Positions 14,359 through 21,400 of a stretch of 64,000 nucleotides of DNA are shown here, in pieces. Position 1 is the first letter of the stretch, and every line of letters begins with the position of its first letter. The position numbers and the translations under genes were made by a program. The notes below the pieces were generated by a model that worked only from the letters and a program-made list of their open reading frames with translations, made no database searches and was not told the origin of the DNA. Where the stretch lies: NCBI GenBank assembly GCA_945859605.1, contig OX243827.1:8388717-8452716 (forward strand). Direction: 5' to 3'. This DNA comes from Lumbricus rubellus (Eukaryota; Annelida; Clitellata; Crassiclitellata; Lumbricidae).

Positions 14359-17300
14359 GCCAAGGGACAGGCATTTCTCGCCGACCTGGGTCGTCTCTTG
14401 AGCCAAATTTCAGGCGACGCAAGAGAAACAAGCTTCTTGTTTCAGCGCCTGTCTGTCACCATTCAGCGTTTTAATGCTGTTGCTTTCCACAGCACTTTTG
14501 TTCTTCCTGATCTTGACATGGATGGCCACTCTAGAGTTTTAATTTCTTATTAATATCTTACACCTGAGGGATTATAGATACCTCGGGTAAAAAGAAAATA
14601 ATAATAATAAAATAATAATAATAAATATAAATAAAAAATAAAAATTATTTTAAAAAATAAAAAAATTAAATAATAATAATAATAATAGTGGCCTGCAATA
14701 AGCTTTAAAGCAGAGCTTCAGAAGTAATGGATTATGATTATGATTTATACTTACTTGTTTATTCTCTCCTGCCTACTTAAGCCATTGAAGTTCTCACATA
14801 TCTCCTGACATTTAACTCCATGGTCAAGACCACTAATGAAAGAAAAAGAAACAAGACTGTTAATAAAAATCTGTCATGGGAAATCTAACATACTGAAATA
14901 GACAGTTTGCCAAATTGATCAATTTTTTTATAAGGCTAACTTACTGTTATTACCAGTCTGTTAGCTAAAGTCATCGCAAGAAAACTAACTTATTACTATG
15001 CTCATTTGTTAGCTATTGTACAAAAATTAGCCTACAGTTTTAGCTAATCCTTAGTAAAAATTATTTCAAGAAAGCCAATTTACTGTTAGTGCTAATCTTT
15101 TAGTTACAAATATTGCAAGAATTTTTTTACTTACTGCAATATCTAATCTTTTAGAATATAAAATATTGCATGAAAGTCAGTTCAATCAGTTAGCTAAAAC
15201 TATTGCAAGATAGCTAAATGTTAGTGCCATTACTGCTATTCTAGCAATTTCTAAACCATCTTATTTTACCAGCATTATTGCTACTGCCTTGGCCTAGATA
15301 TAGGATCAGGATCAGTTGAACAGCACTGGTCTATGTTAAACCCTGAGTGCTTAATATGCACACATGCACAAACCCTTGAAAGAAAGACCCTTGCGCTCAG
15401 CATGAGATGAATGCAAACATGGGATTAACATGGGCTGTCCAATGTCTAAGAACTGTTAGCATTATCAGGTGCTGTGAGACACGATAGTCTCTGATAAATT
15501 GTCAGTCAGTGTGTGTTCCTTGCAATGTGGAGAATATCGGTTTCAGCCTCCTTAGAGGGTAACTGAGCAAAAGCTTCACTCACAATTGCTCACTGAGCGA
15601 TGAATTCACGTCTATTTATTTATTTCTCCATTTGCTATAGCGCTCCTTCAAGCTTTCTACTCAGAAGCGCTCCCAACGACAGTGCGGACACTGCATCAGA
15701 ATTTTACGCCGAAGAGCCAAAGTGCACGAGCAATTGTGAGTGAAGGGCCTGCTCAAGGTCCCTACACGGCGGCTCGAGGTGGACCCGAACCGGGAACCCT
15801 CTGGCTCAAAGGAACCGAACACTACCACTACACCACCACGCCCCACAAATTCCGTACCTAAATGGCATCAATGAATTCACAGAATGAACTGCAAAAACAT
15901 CAACAAACTATCGATTCAAAGAAAAAGTCCCTCATTTCACCTTCATTAGATATTGGACAAGTTTTACAGTCCCTCCTGCCTATCTCCTTTCAATTTTCCA
16001 TACATACTGTACGAGATTTCACGCCTAGGATTACATCAAGACAAGGAAATGCAAGCTGAAAACTTGCCTCAGTTTAATAAAGCCATTGACATCCTGCTTC
16101 CATACGAATCGCACGTGCTTATGATCGAAATACTTCAATAGTATTCTCTAAAATAAAAAACCCCACATTTATATTAACCTATAGAAATTATATTCTACCC
16201 AACTGTTGACCTCACGCAAGTGAGATGTGGATTTGGAGGAAGATGCAGAGAATATCTTGGAAAGAAAAAAGGACAAATGAGTGAGTGGGTGCGCACAGAA
16301 ATTGGTATCGATATGGATGAGTCGTTACAACAAACAGTGCTGAGAAGAAAGTTGGTTTTCTTTGGTCATGTTATGCGTTCAAATGGTTTGGAGAAAGATA
16401 TGATGCTGGCATGTGGGGAGGGAAGGAGAAAACAAGGGCGACCAAGGAAGAGGTGGTTGGACGAGGTTCAAGAAACAACAGGAATGAATCTGGAACAACT
16501 AAGAGAAGCGACATCAGAAAGAAAGCAATGGAGAAGGCTGGCCATGACGATCACTAGAGTTCAACGAACTGACAGCACAAGGTGACAAGGTGATAGAAAA
16601 CTGCCAACTAATAAACTAGACTTTCAGCATAACATCATAAAACCACAGCTGTTAGCCACCTTTTATGTCTGTACACAACACACATGGATTATATGGGCTT
16701 GCACATATTTGTATGTATGTATGCAAGTGTTATGGATGTGTGCAAGCATTGGGGCATGCATATAGTATGTATGTATCACACATGTAAGTGTGAATGTATG
16801 TATGTGTAATGTGTATGCATGTATATCTGCATGCGTATATGCATAATGCAATGCATATATTATGTATGTATAATAATAATAATATTCTTTCAAGTAACAA
16901 TCTGGTTGACAGACCGCAACCGGTTACAGTGAACAGCTATGCAATTATTGAAACAATAGACAAGAAATGCAAATCACAGAAGACAATTTAATAAATCTTT
17001 AACTACTAACAGAACAGATAACCTGCAAAACACAACGATACCAAAGCACGCTCGCCCTATGGAGCGTGATCTCGGTTCCTCTGTGCAAATGTTTTACAGA
17101 CTTCTACGGTACTTCCATGCACCACCCACCACCACAATACTGGTCAAACAATGAACAATCCAGTTCAAAAACATAGGCCAAAAAATAATGGTGTGTGTCC
17201 GGTAACAGAGGTTAAAAAACTGGGTAGGTAGGAAAATATTTTTACTTCGGTAAAATATTTTTTATGCTGTGACTACCCGGAAAAAATTTGCCGCCGCCCT

Positions 17301-17649
17301 ATTTTCACACACTGATACACGAAGCAAAGAAGTACACGTTCTAATCGAGTATAAAATGCCTATTTGCAGAATGTCTGTACCTACAAACTGCACTAGAAAA
17401 CAATCTTATTAAGGAATGAGCACTATAATTATAAGATCCAACTCTACACCTTGTATATGGAAGGCAATGTCACTGTATTATGTCTATACAAATTTTAAAA
17501 ATGGCCTGACTAAAATGTCAAAATGCAAAAGCGTAGTCTTCGTGAATTTACTAACAGTTTTTAAAGTGAGTGCAGATCTGTCATCAGAGCCACTTGAACA
17601 AGAAGATCTTTCCTCTCTCACGTAAGCATACTCTGCCATTCCCTCCAAG
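1..17649 (-). CDS. ATP13A2/3-like: P5B-type transporting ATPase, ATP13A2/ATP13A3-like (gene span, partial at both ends)
   Basis: Nineteen exons in collinear order encode a P5B ATPase. Members of this family are membrane pumps of late endosomes and lysosomes; vertebrate ATP13A2 and ATP13A3 are linked to polyamine export from these compartments. Visible in order: the RFVWKQ segment, the first TM helices, the actuator-domain LTGES motif, TGFSTAKG, the M4 motif PPALP that marks P5 pumps, the phosphorylation motif [21 protein letters not shown] in the nucleotide-binding domain, [18 protein letters not shown] and GMCGDGAND at the window edge. Every exon joins its neighbour in phase. Missing are the N-terminal exons above 17649 (gap and retrotransposon there) and the C-terminal membrane helices beyond base 1. 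Conserved residues favour ATP13A2/3 over the P5A pump ATP13A1. Which paralogue it is cannot be settled by eye. Confidence 0.96.
168..300. other. Intron stretch, nothing firm
   Basis: Intronic DNA between the GDGAND and FARM exons. A short plus-strand frame with Kozak-like ATG and GTAAGG looks exon-like by chance (see rejected list). Confidence 0.3.
525..680 (-). repeat. SINE-B type tRNA-derived fragment
   Basis: On the minus strand it holds a B-box-like GGGGTTCAAATCC followed by a body ending near the shared motif TACACTGTTAA. The same body motif recurs at 40640, 45980 and 53860. Confidence 0.45.
730..809 (-). CDS. ATP13A exon ([11 protein letters not shown])
   Basis: Encodes [20 protein letters not shown] then EDLQNL. 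FARM.PDQK is invariant in P5 pumps. Acceptor GATCCTAG, donor TTGA|GTACGT. Confidence 0.95.
1041..1217 (+). repeat. SINE-A copy (degraded)
   Basis: tRNA-like head with B box GGTTCAAACCC, the body segment GAGCAAGTCCTTCACTTGCA, and the tail TTGAAGGGGCGCTGTAACAAG. Its A-box region is poorly kept. Confidence 0.65.
1419..1529 (-). CDS. ATP13A exon ([20 protein letters not shown])
   Basis: Reads [20 protein letters not shown] then [17 protein letters not shown]. It aligns with the family segment A..GKSF.VI..HF.DL.PK. Acceptor ATCTTTCTAG, donor AAAAG|GTCAGC. The 111-bp length keeps phase 0 on both sides. The usual GK is GR here. Confidence 0.9.
1690..1745 (-). repeat. LINE 3'-tail fragment
   Basis: Contains TTTATATAGCGCCTCTTC, the reverse complement of the recurrent tail GAAGGGGCGCTATATAAA. 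Solo tails of this LINE are scattered through the window. Confidence 0.5.
1845..2026 (-). CDS. ATP13A exon ([17 protein letters not shown])
   Basis: Encodes [20 protein letters not shown], then [20 protein letters not shown] and a variable acidic tail ending CSVQ. Acceptor ATTGATAG, donor CAA|GTTAGT. Confidence 0.96.
2385..2435 (+). repeat. (AAT)n microsatellite
   Basis: About eight uninterrupted AAT units followed by imperfect ones. Confidence 0.9.
2788..2885 (-). pseudogene. Partial duplicate of ATP13A exon 3' end plus intron flank
   Basis: The reverse strand reads NIRNVMVTG followed by GTAAAT, repeating the true exon end at 2992-3018 along with about 60 bp of its downstream intron. There is no upstream exon part or acceptor, so it cannot be a mutually exclusive exon as it stands. 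Confidence 0.8.
2992..3116 (-). CDS. ATP13A exon ([11 protein letters not shown]...VMVTG)
   Basis: Encodes [40 protein letters not shown] and VTG. It is the P-domain strand before GDN, with donor CAG|GTAAAT. Its 3' end is duplicated in tandem further downstream at 2828-2882. Confidence 0.97.
3149..3360 (-). repeat. SINE-A, near full length
   Basis: Reverse copy, from tRNA-like head (TGGGGCGCGGTGGTGTAGTG, B box GGTTCGAGGTTTGAATCC) to the tail with CACCTCTGAGTAG-like and GAAGAGGCGCTGTAACAAG segments. Confidence 0.8.
3570..3680 (+). repeat. LINE tail with (GAAT)n terminus
   Basis: Runs CGGGACTGCTCCCGAGTAGT, then TTGAAGGGGCACTATATAAA, then GAATGAATGAATAAATGAAT. The tetranucleotide run looks like the native 3' terminus of the LINE. 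Confidence 0.65.
3733..3853 (-). CDS. ATP13A exon ([12 protein letters not shown])
   Basis: Encodes [20 protein letters not shown] then [26 protein letters not shown] closes the nucleotide-binding domain. Acceptor TGTTTGTAG, donor CAAG|GTCAGG. Confidence 0.95.
4150..4309 (-). CDS. ATP13A exon ([15 protein letters not shown])
   Basis: Encodes [20 protein letters not shown], then [27 protein letters not shown] and KGAPE are nucleotide-binding-domain landmarks. Acceptor AAGCTTCAG, donor CAC|GTGAGC. Confidence 0.96.
4835..4985 (+). repeat. LINE pol C-terminal fragment (same family as 16220-16585)
   Basis: Encodes the frame [20 protein letters not shown] and onward to the GTR-stop end, close to identical to 16450-16585. 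It is truncated at its 5' side, as expected from incomplete reverse transcription. Confidence 0.75.
5058..5168 (-). CDS. ATP13A exon (nucleotide-binding domain insert)
   Basis: Encodes [20 protein letters not shown] then [17 protein letters not shown]. The preceding exon ends with W, giving WVLEE. This segment is weakly conserved, and the call rests on W.LEE, the V-K-P and the phase fit. Acceptor GCTGTTAG, donor ATT|GTAAGA. Confidence 0.9.
5226..5264 (+). repeat. (TA)n microsatellite
   Basis: Near-perfect TA run. Confidence 0.9.
6136..6345 (-). CDS. ATP13A exon ([13 protein letters not shown] domain)
   Basis: Encodes [20 protein letters not shown], then [20 protein letters not shown] and [15 protein letters not shown]. 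It completes the DKTGTLTE phosphorylation motif and holds the conserved ATCHSL and GDPLD..MF segments. Acceptor TTGCAATAG, donor CTGG|GTGAGA. Confidence 0.97.
6508..6728 (+). repeat. SINE-A, full-length reference copy
   Basis: Head GGGGCGCGGTGGCGTAGTGG (A-box region), B box GGTTCGAATCC, body GACCTTGGGCAAGTCCTTAA, tail GCTTGAAGGGGCGCTATAAC then ACAAACATACAAAC. The internal pol III promoter boxes and the lack of an acceptor-stem pair mark a tRNA-derived SINE rather than a tRNA gene. Confidence 0.88.
6854..8368 (-). mobile_element. hAT DNA transposon, 1515 bp, with intact 8-bp target duplication
   Basis: Inverted ends CAGGGCCGGATTAAGC and GGTTAATCCGGCCCTG are flanked on both sides by TGAAGATA (6846-6853 and 8369-8376), the hAT hallmark. 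Inverted GGGGGGCCCGCCGCCAT blocks extend the ends. The inside holds a decayed transposase C-terminus on the minus strand. It sits in the ATP13A intron between the CFDK and TGTLTEEG exons. Confidence 0.93.
7147..7428 (-). pseudogene. hAT transposase C-terminal (dimerisation) remnant
   Basis: The frame contains [20 protein letters not shown] and [20 protein letters not shown]. This matches the hAT dimerisation pattern (ERSFSKL.LIK..LR....ERL..L.LLSIE). The DDE catalytic region was not found in the rest of the element, so it is an internally deleted or decayed copy. Confidence 0.75.
8549..8737 (-). CDS. ATP13A exon (PPALPAAM, M4, up to CFDK)
   Basis: Encodes [55 protein letters not shown] and CFDK. 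PPALP is the P5B substrate-path motif in M4. The D of CFDK is the catalytic aspartate of DKTGT, which is split by this intron. Acceptor GACTGTAG, donor CAAG|GTTAGT. Confidence 0.97.
8750..9258 (+). repeat. CAAT-type tandem satellite, about 0.5 kb
   Basis: Interlocking AATCAATCAAAT units with higher-order repeats (about 60 bp, each ending ATCCGTCATTCAATC) from 8820 to 9010, degenerating later. It lies directly beside the acceptor of the PPALP exon (8737). Confidence 0.93.
9320..9350 (+). repeat. (GAT)n microsatellite
   Basis: About nine GAT units. Confidence 0.85.
9612..9769 (-). CDS. ATP13A exon ([19 protein letters not shown])
   Basis: Encodes [20 protein letters not shown] followed by a hydrophobic helix [22 protein letters not shown]-.-T-.-K-G-.-L-V-R-.-I-L-.-P is typical of P5 ATPases before M3/M4. 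Acceptor ATTTTTCAG, donor CGGG|GTGAGT. Confidence 0.96.
10405..10566 (-). CDS. ATP13A exon ([10 protein letters not shown], actuator domain)
   Basis: Completes [13 protein letters not shown] and continues through [20 protein letters not shown] to AVVMRTG. TGES is the dephosphorylation motif of the A domain. Acceptor GTTTCTAG, donor ACCG|GTATGG. Confidence 0.96.
10715..11200 (-). repeat. Cluster of LINE 3'-tail fragments
   Basis: Three reversed tails (TTTATATAGCGCCTCTTCAA at about 10818, ATAGCGTTTCTTCAAGGCGG at about 10930, and a weaker one at 11150). One forward tail of a second type at 10715-10790 (GCGCATTATAAATGGCCAGA then ATACAATACAATAC). Confidence 0.6.
11362..11493 (-). CDS. ATP13A exon (LVPGD..., start of LTGES)
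   Basis: Encodes [40 protein letters not shown] and GMLTG, the actuator-domain core. Acceptor AACTGTAG, donor ACAG|GTAGTA. The TGES loop is split across this intron, with ESVPV starting the next exon. A degenerate copy of the exon's 3' end lies just outside at 11302-11330. Confidence 0.95.
12078..12147 (-). CDS. ATP13A exon ([13 protein letters not shown])
   Basis: Encodes [20 protein letters not shown], the start of the actuator domain (family L..MV....V.V). Acceptor TTTCTTTCAG, donor GGAG|GTAACT. The split codon joins to E-I-G-D in the next exon. Confidence 0.93.
12718..12922 (-). repeat. SINE-A, reverse copy
   Basis: From TAGCGCCCCTTCAAGCTCAC (tail) to GGTGTAGTGGGTATATTC-like A-box region in the minus sense. 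Lies just before the donor of the VLNPF exon. Confidence 0.75.
12941..13075 (-). CDS. ATP13A exon ([15 protein letters not shown] helix pair)
   Basis: Encodes [20 protein letters not shown], then a hydrophobic helix and [17 protein letters not shown]-.-F-Q is a P5B signature at the first core transmembrane hairpin. Acceptor CTTTTGTAG, donor AAA|GTGAGT. Confidence 0.96.
13628..13696 (-). CDS. ATP13A exon (FGPN..VEVKSY)
   Basis: Encodes [20 protein letters not shown], the conserved YGPN.I.VEVKSY stretch in front of the first core TM helices. Acceptor TTCATAG, donor GAG|GTAACA. Confidence 0.93.
13935..14231. mobile_element. hAT-like MITE, 297 bp, 8-bp TSD
   Basis: Ends CATGGCGGAGACTTGGGGG and CCTAAATACCCGCCCATG, flanked by perfect ACTGCAGC on both sides (13927-13934, 14232-14239). 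Inside are repeated GTCATC...TTTTTT blocks as in the copy at 34673. No coding capacity. Confidence 0.85.
14310..14357 (+). repeat. (AAT)n microsatellite
   Basis: Fifteen or more AAT units. A second AAT-rich run at 14593-14692 follows the LINE fragment in between. Confidence 0.9.
14383..14592 (+). repeat. LINE pol C-terminal fragment with AAT tail
   Basis: Frame [40 protein letters not shown] ending at a stop (14551-14553). It resembles the C-terminal GD.R...FL.QRLS..IQR.NA stretch common in invertebrate LINE polyproteins. The 3' UTR motif CACCTGAGGGATTATAGATA recurs in similar form at 63940-63970, also beside AAT repeats. Confidence 0.6.
14755..14832 (-). CDS. ATP13A exon (GLDHG segment)
   Basis: Encodes [20 protein letters not shown], the family's GLD.G...C..I...F.GLS segment. 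It is bounded by ATTAG and the strong donor AACAA|GTAAGT. The last codon is completed by the next exon to give INKLLLFGPN. Confidence 0.88.
15615..15846 (-). repeat. SINE-A, reverse copy
   Basis: Reverse-strand tail (GCTATAGCGCTCCTTCAAGC) through to GTGGGGCGTGGTGGTGTAGT-type head with B box GGTTCGGGTCC. Confidence 0.78.
16068..16147 (-). CDS. ATP13A exon with RFVW motif and GC donor
   Basis: Reads [20 protein letters not shown] then NGFIKL, matching the family pattern RYF..H..RYIW. The acceptor is TTTTAG. The donor that keeps frame is AG|GCAAGT, a consensus GC-AG donor. The nearest GT (GGCAA|GTTTTC) would put a stop into the next exon. Confidence 0.88.
16220..16585 (+). repeat. LINE pol C-terminal fragment ([11 protein letters not shown] family)
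   Basis: A 121-codon frame reading [20 protein letters not shown], then [20 protein letters not shown] and ending [10 protein letters not shown] before the stop. This F.GHV.R....GRPR..W.D. block is the conserved C-terminus of several non-LTR retrotransposon clades. The upstream reverse transcriptase is absent: 5'-truncated. A second copy is at 4835. Confidence 0.85.
16670..16885 (+). repeat. Degenerate TATG/TGCA-rich tract
   Basis: Alternating GTATGTATG and TGCATG repeats with no coding sense. Confidence 0.7.
17556..17649 (-). CDS. ATP13A exon: acidic/serine-rich linker before the RFVW motif
   Basis: Acceptor GTGTGCTTACAG then a frame reading [20 protein letters not shown] and onward, ending at donor AAAACT|GTTAGT. 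The region is poorly conserved in the family, so the call rests on splice sites and on exact phase fit (enters with one base, leaves in phase 0) to the next exon. This is the most 5' coding exon I can defend. Confidence 0.65.
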
Positions 17650-17724
17650 CTGTAAGCACACAACAAACAAATCCTTTCAATGGTTCGTAACCTTATTCAT
17701 AATCTCGGAGTGGAACGGTTCATA

Positions 17725-17990
17725 CATTGCATTGTATTGTATTGTATATGACGATTTATAAAGCACTTCTCTCAGCAAAAACGCTCGCAGTGCGATCAAT
17801 CCCAAGAGAAAGGGCAGGATTTAAGGCGAGAGAAAGATGTGAAAAAACTACTAAAGAGAAGGCGGAGCGAACTGATGGTGGAATTCCATTACATAGGAAG
17901 GTATCTATGCAGGAATGGTAGCTGAATTGAGCCATGGAAGTCCTGACATGGAGGGGAACCTTAAATGGCATTACCTGCTTAGAACGAAGT
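17725..17990 (-). repeat. LINE 3' end (pol C-terminus plus tail)
   Basis: Minus frame contains GIPPSVRSAFSLVVFSHLSL and ends in a tail GTGCTTTATAAATCGTCATA then ATACAATACAATACAATG. It is the same general LINE type as the 55735 and 10715 tails (TATAAATGG.C plus ATACA repeats). Confidence 0.6.
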
Positions 17991-18229
17991 CCCTCACGCG
18001 CAGGTCTGCACATCGGGCACTGCCAGTTCTTCAGCCTCCTCCCTTGACATCTCCAGATAACTCAAGTCACCTTTGTAAATGGCTATGGTGAGTGTTAGAA
18101 CAGTGGTGAAGGATCTCACATGATCAATCCATTGACAAACAAGCAGGGTTGAGGTCATATGACCACTATTTAAAAACATGTATATTTACATATTTACATC
18201 TTATGGAACTTTGTGTGCCTGTGCTATCC

Positions 18230-18429
18230 NNNNNNNNNNNNNNNNNNNNNNNNNNNNNNNNNNNNNNNNNNNNNNNNNNNNNNNNNNNNNNNNNNNNNNN
18301 NNNNNNNNNNNNNNNNNNNNNNNNNNNNNNNNNNNNNNNNNNNNNNNNNNNNNNNNNNNNNNNNNNNNNNNNNNNNNNNNNNNNNNNNNNNNNNNNNNNN
18401 NNNNNNNNNNNNNNNNNNNNNNNNNNNNN
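18230..18429. other. Assembly gap (200 N)
   Basis: Exactly 200 Ns, a nominal gap size. It must hide at least the 5' LTR, primer-binding site and gag start of the retrotransposon. The 5' LTR probably collapsed against the 3' LTR. Confidence 0.99.
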
Positions 18430-21400
18430 AGAAATATGGATCTTGAAGTCAAGAAGCTTGAATGTGAATTGAGGATGAGGGAAATTGATTCAAGAAGTAA
18501 TCAGAATAGAGGTGAAGCCACATTCACAATGGTTGGTGATGGTTCATATCAAGGAAACAGTAACCATAACAGAGGAATGAAAGATATAAAATTCCCTGTA
18601 TTCAATGAGAATAAAGATTGCTTGGATGCATATTTATTAAGATTTGAAAGGACATGCACGGCATACGAGATAGCAACAGAAAATTGGTCTCTGATGCTAG
18701 CCAAGCATCTCGAAGGAAAAGCCTTAGAGGTATATCAAAGAATGTCATCTGAGGAGACACAAGATTACGAGTGTTTGAAAAGACATCTGTTAAAAAGGTT
18801 TCAATTAACAGAGGGTGGATATCGTAACAAGTTTAAGATGAGTAAAATGGAGTCAGGTGAAACACCTACAGATTTTGTGCATAGATTGAGGAGATATATG
18901 CAGCAGTGGCTACTTCAAGCTGGATTCGAGAAAACCTACGAAGGAATGGAGAACTTATTATTAAGAGATCAGTTCTACCTTACGTGTAGCAATGAACTTA
19001 AGATGTTCCTCAAAGAAAGAGGCAAGATGAGTCTAGAGGACACATTAAACTGTGCCGAGTCTTATATCGAGGCGCACGGATATAAATACACAGAAAGTAA
19101 TCTAAGGCCTCCAGTGAAATTCAGTAACGAAAGGCCGAATGTGAAACCGTTCGACGATAAATCAAGAGAGAGGTTTAATGGAAACATAAATAGAGGACGA
19201 GGAGACATGAAACAGAACAGGGAGACGAATCATAATGGAAGTATGAATAGAGGATTTAGTAGAGAAAGAGAACAGGCGGCTGAACATAAGATAACTTGTT
19301 TCTCATGTGGCCGAACCGGACACAAGTCATATGATTGTTCACACAAACAAAAAGGAGTTGTTAAACATACTGCGGCGGCTATACAAGTATATGAGAATAG
19401 GGCGTACAAGATAGCGCAAGCAAATGAAGAGTTGAAACTAAATGAAGTTGAAAAAGAGGAAGAACGTGAAAAGGAATTACCGATACAATTGGCAGCAAGT
19501 ACAATGATTACTGAAAGGAGAGATGATGACAATGACCTAGAGAATAAGAACGAAGGTCAGCTAAAGGTGAATGGTGTGAATGCCAGTTGTCTATATGACT
19601 CTGGGTCAAGCACATGTATTGTCAAGAGATCACTGGTAAATGATGTTGATTTCACAGGAAGAGAAGCCCAATGCATATTAATCGATGGGACATTGAGAAA
19701 TTTTCCGACAGCAAAGGTTAATATTGAAAGTGAGTATTTTACAGGAAACGTTGAAGCAATGGTAATGGAAGAACCGGTGAAACCAGTAATTATCGGTAGG
19801 ATGAAGGGACTAAAATATCTGGTAGTGAAAGAAACTACAGATAACATGATAAACTGTGATCGGAGTGATACAGATGATAACGAGAATAGAGAGGATAGAT
19901 TGAAAAAGATTCAGAAATCTTTAAGTGTTGAGTCACAAGGACACAGTGACAAAAAGAAAGTTCATTTTGCGAGTGAAATCACAAGTGAATTAAATGATGA
20001 TGTAACGGATGACGTCATCGAGAATGATGATGTGTGCCAAACGACAGCAGCAGTTGAAACCAGAGCGGAATCAAAGAAAGTAACAAAATACAAACAGTTG
20101 AAAGTCACTGAGATGCCGGATTTAAATGTATCAACAAAAGAAATTAAAGAGTTACAAAGCAAAGATGAGACTTTGAAGAAGTTTTGGGATAAAGCAATTG
20201 ATTGGAGTGGTGATGACAGTGTAACAGAGAAAGTTCTTTATGTGAAGAAGAACGGATTTTTGTATAGGAGATTCATGGAGACAACGGAAGATGATGCGAA
20301 GTGGCAGTTAATGGTCCCGAAGGAACTTAGAGGTAAAGTATTAGCCGTGGCCCATAACTCGCTATTGTCAGCACATTTGGGTATGAAGAAGACCCATGAT
20401 AAAATTGTGAATGAATTTTATTGGCCATCGATAGGACAAGAAATTAAAAGGTATGTCCTGAGTTGTGATGTATGCCAAAAGTCGGTGGATAAAAAGGTGA
20501 GCCACAGAGCACCGATGGGACATCTTCCGGTACTGGATGTACCATTCAAACATGTCTGTGTAGACATTATCGGAGTGATAGAACCTATGTCATCAAGAGG
20601 TTATCGCTATATATTAACGATAGTGGATTTGAGTACCAGATACCCAGAAGCGATTCCACTGAAAGGAATAACTACAGAGGAAGTGGCGGAAGCCTTGTTC
20701 AATTTTTATTGTCGCATGGGTGTTCCTCAGAAAATCCATACTGACAGAGGGAGCCAATTCACTTCAGAATTGATGGCTGAAGTTAACAAGATGTTGTTAA
20801 TCAAGCACACTTTCACTAGCCCTTACCATGCTATGGGAAATGGATGTGTGGAGAGACTTAACGGAACAATAAAAGCAACGTTGAGGAAGCTAATAGGAGA
20901 ACAGGTCAAGGAATGGGACAGATTCTTAGCACCATTATTGTTCGCGTTACGAGACACTGTACACGAAAGTCATGGGTTCACACCCTTTGAATTAATTTTT
21001 GGAAGGTCATGCAGAGGACCAATACAGATATTGAAGGAACTCTGGACAAATGAGAAAGTGGAAGATGAGGTAAAAGATGTTTATACATACATGACCGATT
21101 TGAGAGAAAGAATAGAAGAAACATGTGATATGGCACAGAAGGCCATACATAAAGCAAATGAAAAGAACAAGAAGTATTATGATAAGAAAGCACGTTACAG
21201 AGAGTTGAAGATAGGAGATAAAGTTTTATTACTGTTACCCAGTTGTAACAATAAGATGCTTGTAAAATGGCAAGGACCATTTGTGGTCAGAGGCAAAATA
21301 GGAGATTATGATTACAAGGTGGAAATTGATGGTGGAAAACTCAAAACATATCACATCAATATACTAAAGAAGTACTACGAGAGAAATGGAGAAGGTAATG

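Noticed and set aside
17976..18120. Possible further ATP13A exon ending at donor AAGCAG|GTAATG
   Set aside because: The frame in correct phase is open for only about 50 bases and lacks a pyrimidine-rich acceptor; the longer frame (LSYLEMSREEAEELAVPDVQ) hits a stop before the donor.
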